The notes under the pieces: generated by a model
What the model saw: only the letters and a program-made list of their open reading frames with translations
Databases searched by the model: none
What the model was told of the DNA's origin: nothing
Source of the DNA: Petunia secreta
Lineage: Eukaryota > Streptophyta > Magnoliopsida > Solanales > Solanaceae
Assembly (NCBI GenBank): GCA_029990175.1
Contig: JARKIP010000201.1
Coordinates: forward strand, 620,001-684,000
Length of the DNA: 64,000 nucleotides
Reading direction: 5' to 3'
Translations under genes and position numbers: made by a program
Shown here: in pieces, positions 58,076-64,000 of the stretch
How positions within the stretch are numbered: position 1 is the first letter of the stretch
Layout of the letters: each line of letters opens with the position of its first letter

Positions 58076-59181
58076 ATATAATGAGATGTATTTCTGATTG
58101 TTGATATATTCGGGATACCTATATGTTCTGTCTATCCTATGTTCTTGGTTGTTTATGAGTTTTTTTTGGTTCCATACGTATTTCCAGTTATTATCTGGTT
58201 CTGCCTTTTTATAATTTAAATAAAAGGAATTTGGTTTATCTGCTTTTCTTCTTCCTGGCTAGCAATCCTACTCTTTGAGGTGGCTAGTCCGCCCCACTTA
58301 TTGAGCCCTTTTGACTCACCACTGTTTGTTGTTTGTATCTTGTCTATTTATTTCGTTTCGGTAGGTTTGCTCCAGGATTGAGTTCGTCACGTTGTTCAAG
58401 AGCGAAGACGACTTCAGCTGTCAGGGTGAGCCAACTTTTATTCCAGATGGCCACCAGTTTTATGTTTATTATTTCAGTTGCATTTTGCTCCCTTCAGGAG
58501 GTATTTGTCTTCTTCTGTACTCTTAGATGTCTAGTCTGGATAGCCCTAAACCTAGTATGTTGAGTAGTTAGCTGTAATTTCTCTTGTACAGCTCAGAGGT
58601 ATCAGTATATCTGTGGTTTTTTCTATGTCTTATTCTTATTTATAAGTTGGATTTATATTTATTTTCCTAATTCAGTTGTTAAGGGTTCGCCCGACGGGTC
58701 TAGGGGAGGATGTCGGGTGCCCGCACGGCCTAGCAGGATTCCGGGTCGTGTCAGTATCAACAAGGAGGATGGTTTCCAAAATCTCTAGTTTTCAATGAAT
58801 AACTCACTCATATAAAATATAAGGTCTGTTAATACCAAGCAGGCCTTTGATAGAGTGGTCACAATGCATAGGCAGAAGACCTTTTCATTTATTGCATTAA
58901 TAGAGCCGTTTCAGCAGTACGGAGATGTTGACAAGTATAGTCGGTGGTTAGGTATGAGTTCTTCTTGGCATAAACTCAATGGTAAAATATGGGTGTTTTG
59001 CAGAGGATGAATATCAAGTGGAGGTTGTGTATGATTCATCATAAATGTTGTCTTTGAAGCTGATACATTTAGATGGTTTGCTGGAATTTATAATGTCACT
59101 GGTTTATGCTAGTACTGATCCCACTACTCTGGTGGAATTGTGGGACTTGCTATATGCTTAAGCTAGTGAAATGACATCCCC

Positions 59182-59778
59182 GTGGATGGTGGGGGCGATT
59201 TTAATGTCATTGCAGATGAGCTTGAGAAGTTTGGAGGCCTACAAGTTTATTACAGGAAGATAGAAGATTTTGTGCAGTGCATCAATACTTGTCAGCTAAT
59301 TGACATGGTCTTTAAGGGCAGCATGTACACTTGGTTGAATGGTAGATCAGATGATGAATGCATATTTGAAATGCTTGATAGGTGTCTTGTGAATCAGGCT
59401 TTTCAACAACTATTTCCTCAGTTTGAAGTGGTGCATTTGATTAGGCAGGGGTCAGACCTTGCGTCGTTGCTGATTACTACTAACATGGATAGCCCTGCAG
59501 TAAAAAGATCATATAGATTTTTGAACTTTTGGGTGCAGCATGAGTCTTTCCAGACTGTTGTTAGAGAGAACTGGGTAGAAAACTTTAGCGCGGATCCTTT
59601 TTATAACTTTCATTACAAGCTGAAAAAATTGAGAAAGGCACTGTCTCTCTGGAGCAGGGAGATGTATGAAGACATTTTCAGGCAGATTGCTACACTTGAG
59701 GAAGTGCTCCGGGTTTATGAACAAGAGTTCGAGGAGCACCCCATAGGGTACAATAAAAAGAGAGACTTCAAAGAGTGA
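59182..59778 (+). pseudogene. LINE endonuclease domain, C-terminal part
   Basis: GGDFNVIADELEKFGG carries the conserved GDFN of the AP endonuclease family. TWLNGRSDDECIFEMLDR is the substrate-binding stretch. The expected catalytic SDH is changed: the text reads GSDLASLLI, so the His is lost. Upstream, 58760-59180 holds the N-terminal endonuclease half with stops. The frame ends at RDFKE before a one-base shift. Confidence 0.85.
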
Positions 59779-60009
59779 ATGCAGAGTTGATTCGATTTTA
59801 TACTCTGGAGGAATTGTTTTGGAAGCAGAAAGCTTGTATGCAGTGGTTCAAAAATGGGGATAAAAACACAAATTTTTTTCATGTAAATGGAAAAAGGAAG
59901 ATGTTGCAGGTTAGAAGAATTTAGGATGCAACTGGGTCTTTGCTTGAGAACGATACAGACATAGCCTAGGAGGCAATTAGATTTTTTTAGGCTCAATTTT
60001 CTACTAATC

Positions 60010-61200
60010 CGGTGCCAGATAATTTTCTATACTTGATCACCTGCCTAGTTTTGTTACACAGGACCAAAATGATGTTATTGTTGCTGAGCCAGATGAAAAG
60101 GAGGTGAAGAAGGCAGTTTTTGGCCCGAATGTTGTTTCTGAAGGGGGCCCTGATGGTTATACGGGTGCCTTTTATCATTCTTGATGTGATATTATTGGTG
60201 CTGATGTGGTTAAAATGGTATAGGCATTCTTTCGGGGTCACTTTCTGCCTCGTTACATCGCTTTTCAGACATGAGACCAATTAGTCTGAGCAACTTCAGC
60301 AATAAGGTGTTTGCTAGGGTAATTCATGACAGGTTTTCTATTTTAATGTCTGTGATAATTTCACCGCAACAGTCTGGTTTTGTGAAGTGGAGGAGTATTT
60401 TTTAGAATATTTTGCTGGTGCAAGAAATTAAGTGTGATATTGTTGACAGGGGGAAGCCAGGTAATGCGGTAATCAAACTAGACATGGCTAAGGCGTATGA
60501 TAGAGTGTTATGGCTGTTTCTGACGAAGGCCTTAGGAGGATGGGATTCTGTGAGGTGTTTATCGACATGGTCTACAGGACCCTGTGTAATAACTGTTACT
60601 CTATGCTTATAAATGGCTAGCCCTATGGGTTCTTTCAGTCCTCCAGGGGGTGAAGCAAGGTGATCCTCTGTCGCCTACCTTATTTTGCTTGCTGCTGAGT
60701 GCCTTTATAGAGCTCTGAATGCGCTGCATAAAGATGCTAATTTTGTGCCATATGGCATGCCAAAGTGGAGTCCTTATCCTAATCATCTGGCGTACGCGGA
60801 TGATATGATTTTTTTTTCATCGGTTGAGGAGGGATCATTAAAACTAGTGATAAAGAATTTTGCTAGTTACGAACTGTCCAGCGGACAGAAAATCCATAAA
60901 GAGAAGAGTAATGTGTATATGCATAGTCACGTTACGCAGTTGATAGTTGATAGGGTGCTTGATGTTACTGAGATACCGAGGAGGGAATTTCCTATCAAAT
61001 ATCTTGGTGTGCCTATCTATTATGGTAAGAGCATAAATTGTCACTACAATGAATTGGTGGAGAAGGTGCAGAAAAAACTTGACTCCTGGACTGGTAAATT
61101 GCTTTCCATAGGTGGATGGGCAACTCTAATTTCCTCAGTGCTTCAAAGTATGCCTATCACTTGTTATTTGCCTGTGACCTCCCTGCTGAGGTGGTAGCTC
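60010..61200 (+). pseudogene. LINE reverse transcriptase
   Basis: Motifs across frames: MRPISLSNFSNKVFARVI, SGFVKWRSI, VIKLDMAKAYDRVLW (first catalytic Asp), then HLAYADDMIFFSS (paired Asp) and FPIKYLGVPIYYGK. Stops and indels at 60181, near 60405, near 60540 and near 60612-60670 break it. Order and spacing fit plant L1 RT. Confidence 0.88.
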
Positions 61201-62040
61201 AGATTTATAGGATGTTTGCCATGTTTTTCTGGAGCAACTCTGTGGGTCAGGATAGCAGGCACTGGACTTCTTGGAAGACTTCATGTCATCCTATGAAGGA
61301 AGGTGGATTTGGCTTTAGAAGCTTGTACGATACCTCCAAGGCATTATTCGCAAAGCTGTGGTGGAATTTTAGTACTAAGCAGTCTTTATGGAGGGATTAC
61401 ATGAGCAACAAATACTTGAAAAAGCATCATTCCGTGGTGGTGCCATGGAAAAAAAGGACTTATACATGGAAGAAGATGTTGTAAAGCAGGCCTGAGATGG
61501 ATCATGAGATATTTTTCGCAGCTAAAAAAGGGCAATTCTTACTTCTGGCTTTATAACTGGACTGGACTTGGTCCATTGTATCGTGCAGTTCCTCGTGATT
61601 TTGTATATGATGAGACTGTTGTGTATGACTATGAAGTTGTTGAGGGTGGAGTATGGCTGGAACAGCGCCTTAGGGAGCTACTGCTTGAAGACATTGCTGA
61701 GCACGTGATTCAGAATGTCAAACCACCTACTTCTATTGAGTAGAGGGACATGCCTTTTTGGATGTTGGTGTCTTAGGGTACATTTTCAGTCCGGTCAGCT
61801 TACCATTTGGTCAGGCAAAGGAAGAAGCCAAGTGATCTTTACAAGCACATTTGGATTAAAGGTATTCCGTTTGAAATGTCATTTTTCTTATGGAGGTTGT
61901 GGAAATTTAAATTGTCTTTAGATGATATGTTTAAGTGATAGGGAATTCAATTCCCCTCTAGGTGTCATTATTGTGTGAATCCTGATGTGGAGACAGTTTC
62001 ACATGTGTTTCTAAAAGCACCTGTAGGACGTTATGCCTGA
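61201..62040 (+). pseudogene. LINE zinc-binding region after RT
   Basis: Includes FFWSNSVGQDSRHWTSW, GGFGFRSLYDTSKALFAKLWW and a Cys/His segment, CHYCVNPDVETVSHVF, near 61960 that matches the RT-associated zinc-binding (zf-RVT) pattern, with its last Cys apparently changed to Ala (LKAP). Frame changes near 61110, 61490 and 61745. Confidence 0.75.
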
Positions 62041-62389
62041 AAATATTTATGAGGGTCTGCAAGTCTTAATTTTGAAGGGTTGTACTTGACACAAGTTATA
62101 ATTTTTTGGTGGAATGCTCCCGGTAGCCCGGTCCTGAGGTTGATTTACTATGCTATTCCCATTTTTATCTTGTAGGAGTGGTGGAAACTGAGGAATAATT
62201 TGAGGCATGGTGGGTCGACCTCAACTCATAGGTTGGTGTACCTTGTCACTCAGCATATTATCATGTTGCTGAGATTTCGCAGGAGGAACTTTCAGTATGC
62301 ACCTGGTAGGTGGGAAGACTTGTTGCCGGTGTTAAGGGATCATACGGCTAAGCTTGTGATGACAAAGGTTTTTTTGAAGCCCACCTCAG

Positions 62390-62898
62390 GTGGGGTGGAT
62401 CAAATGTAATATGGATGGAGCTTCTAGAGGTAATCCAGCCGTTAGTTCTTAGACTTTTTGTGTTTAGGACGACAGGGGGATATAGTTTATGCTTCTACTA
62501 AGGAGATGGAGGATTGCATGACAACGAATACTCAAGCGGAGGAAGCGACAATTTTTATGGACTTGAGGTATGTGGCTTCTACTTGTTATTCTAAAGTTAT
62601 TGTTGAAACAGACTCAATGTTGCTTAAGAATATAGTGATTAAAACTTGGTAGGCACCTTGGCAAATTGTGAAAATAACGGAGGAGATTTGGAGTTTGATG
62701 GAGGACATAGAGGTAGTGGTGATGCATGTGTTTAGAGAAGGTAATAAATTGGCGGATCACTTGGCAAACTTGGCGATTGATCAAGGAGATGTCGTGGTGA
62801 ATTCTTTTCATGAGTTGGATAACACGCCAAGGAGATTGGTAAATGAGGATAAGTGTAATGAGCCTTACATTCGCACTAGGCCGAGGAGGAAAGTTTAG
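62390..62898 (+). pseudogene. LINE RNase H (RVT_3 type)
   Basis: KCNMDGASRGNPA (first Asp), TNTQAEEATIFMDLRY (Glu), VIVETDSMLL (Asp) and FREGNKLADHLANLAID (Asp) are all present, in two frames with a stop after NIVIKTW. It ends at RPRRKV with TAG at 62896. RNase H at the C-terminus is common in plant L1 elements. Confidence 0.85.
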
Positions 62899-64000
62899 AA
62901 ACAAGGGAGGTGAAACTTTCCTTCATGCTTGAATCTATGTAGAGAAGATCATGGAGGCTTTTACTACTAACTTTGTTTTCTTTTTTGTAGGTAGTTTCAA
63001 GATTATAATTTATGATATGATGGATATTCATATTCATTTGTGGCGTTGGACTGGATTCAAATACATTGGAATTTTAATGTTGCAAGCTTGGATCAAGGTT
63101 TCATGGTTTTGTTTGGTTTGGAATTGTTTTGGATCGCTGCTATTCATAGCATTGGTGAGCTGTTTTTTAACTCACTCAGTAAGCTCTAGGCGAGCACAAT
63201 ATTGCATTGGAGGGTTTGGGCCGAATTGTCGCTTGCTCAATGAGTTCCTAGGCGAGCGCCATTCAATTTGTTTGCGCTATACAGTGGGCGTCGCCCAGGG
63301 GAACGCATGGAGCAGCAGGCCTGGGTAGCATTCTAGCTCACTCAACGAGCTCCTAGGCGAGCGCCAATGATCTGATGGCACAAGAGGTTTTACAGGAGTC
63401 GCATTGGAGACTTCTTTCAGCTTTGTTCACGTGGGGTGTATCGAAGGCGACGCCTTGCACACAGCCTGGGGGAAACAGGTTGTACCTTTTTTGCGTAGGC
63501 TTTTCTCAGGTGGCGCATGGAGTACAACATTTGCAAGTTGGGGGCGATATTGGAGGCGACGCCTATGCTGCAGCTTCCCATTATTTGGTGGGATGCTTCT
63601 TTCACTTATTTCAAGGCATCAAAGGTTGATCCATGATTATTAAATAGGACATGTCACAATCCAAAAAACTAAGAACAAAATGGTAGTTCATGTGATTAAT
63701 AGGAGTATATTTCATTACTTCGAATTTTCATTATCTTTATTGCTAGTTCGTAGTATTAAAAAGCTTAGTGTCAAGTTATTATTATTTTTTTTTTCCGTTG
63801 GTGGTATTAGCATTTTCATATGCTCATTCCAATGGGGTGACTATAATAACTTGTTCCGTAGCTATTAGTACTCTAGCTAGCCTTTATTTAGATTTAGCAA
63901 GTTCGTATTTTATTCATGATTGTAAAGACCGTATTTATTTTTTTATTAATTATTAATAAAATTAGCCACTAAGCTATGTGCTTAGTGGTACTCCCTTCGG
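62899..64000 (+). other. LINE 3' flank or UTR with GGCGAGCGCC words
   Basis: No recognisable protein. At 63165-63370 the words CTCAATGAGTTCCTAGGCG, GAGCTCCTAGGCGAGCGCC and TCTAGGCGAGCAC form a short palindromic array. GGCGACGCC words follow to 63570. A perfect 9-bp stem-loop, CCACTAAGC...GCTTAGTGG, is at 63966-63988. Confidence 0.5.

Larger units (their letters stand above)
56101..58753 (+). mobile_element. Tekay-like solo LTR, TSD GTATC
   Basis: Starts TGAAACGACC and ends GGTCGTGTCA, a 10-bp imperfect inverted pair. GTATC flanks it at 56096-56100 and 58754-58758. No internal domain follows, so it is a 2653-bp solo LTR. Its 3' part carries GGGTTCGCCCGACGGG and GGCCTAGCAGGATTCCGGG, phrases I associate with Solanaceae Tekay LTRs. 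It sits in the LINE, and its relative at 1-1752 is on the other strand. Confidence 0.9.
50140..62898 (+). mobile_element. L1-type LINE, broken by two nested LTR insertions
   Basis: LINE sequence occupies about 50140-50559, 55816-56100 and 58754-62898, with the two insertions between. Translated landmarks run in order: an N-terminal region, apurinic endonuclease, RT with YADD, a zinc-binding region and RNase H. The reading frame crosses the first junction sensibly (ELEELK then YEGYDSTKKK), which shows the pieces were once one unit. Many stops and shifts make it inactive. The 5' limit is approximate and the 3' limit is not defined; no polyA tail is evident, and 3' untranslated DNA may extend past 63600. 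Confidence 0.85.

Overview
This is repeat-dominated plant nuclear DNA, most likely from a Solanaceae genome. The indications are a Tnt1-related Copia element, Au-type SINEs, a Tekay-type Gypsy LTR, a Tat-type Gypsy element with an antisense accessory gene, Stowaway and hAT MITEs, short GT-AG introns and an AT-rich background. I found no ordinary cellular protein gene, rRNA or functional tRNA. Every recognisable long coding frame belongs to a transposable element, and all are damaged or lack catalytic genes.

Layout. 1-1752: part of a Tekay-like Gypsy LTR on the minus strand. 1753-8546: 3' end and 3' LTR of an Athila-like Gypsy element, split by a non-coding LTR retrotransposon (3046-7283, duplication AATAT). 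8708-9242: a small palindrome-rich transposon. 10261-10370: a truncated SINE. 10509-13928: a solo LTR (duplication GTATT) split by a very young Tnt1-like element that keeps only gag-protease coding (10916-13543, duplication TCACC). 14038-15075: two SINEs. 15313-16625: a diverged host duplication. 16658-27464: a complete Tat-lineage Gypsy element (duplication GATGA) with gag-protease, RT, second RNase H and integrase on the minus strand and an intron-containing antisense gene on the plus strand. 27651-33386: two hAT-type MITEs, a Stowaway MITE and two more palindrome-rich transposons lying head to head. 33490-37830: short-palindrome DNA, a polyA-tailed retrocopy candidate and a 51-bp minisatellite. 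38035-42588: a non-autonomous Athila-like element. 42817-47806: a non-autonomous Gypsy element (duplication CTGAT). 48520-49990: host repeats, a probable fourth palindrome-rich element and a GA microsatellite. 50140-62898 or beyond: an L1-type LINE broken by a second non-autonomous Gypsy element (50560-55815) and by a Tekay-like solo LTR (56101-58753, duplication GTATC).

How the pieces relate. The window is a nest of insertions whose order can be read from target duplications. The most unusual signals are: (a) a dispersed element family built almost entirely from short palindromes and flanked by 9-bp target duplications; (b) the presence of short palindromic word arrays in nearly every element, with a different word at the same position in two sister Gypsy families; (c) an uncharacterised protein segment shared by those two families; and (d) a Tnt1-like derivative in which integrase, RT and RNase H have been cut out while gag-protease, the C-terminal tail and all cis signals remain. 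All comparisons were made by eye; no database search was run.
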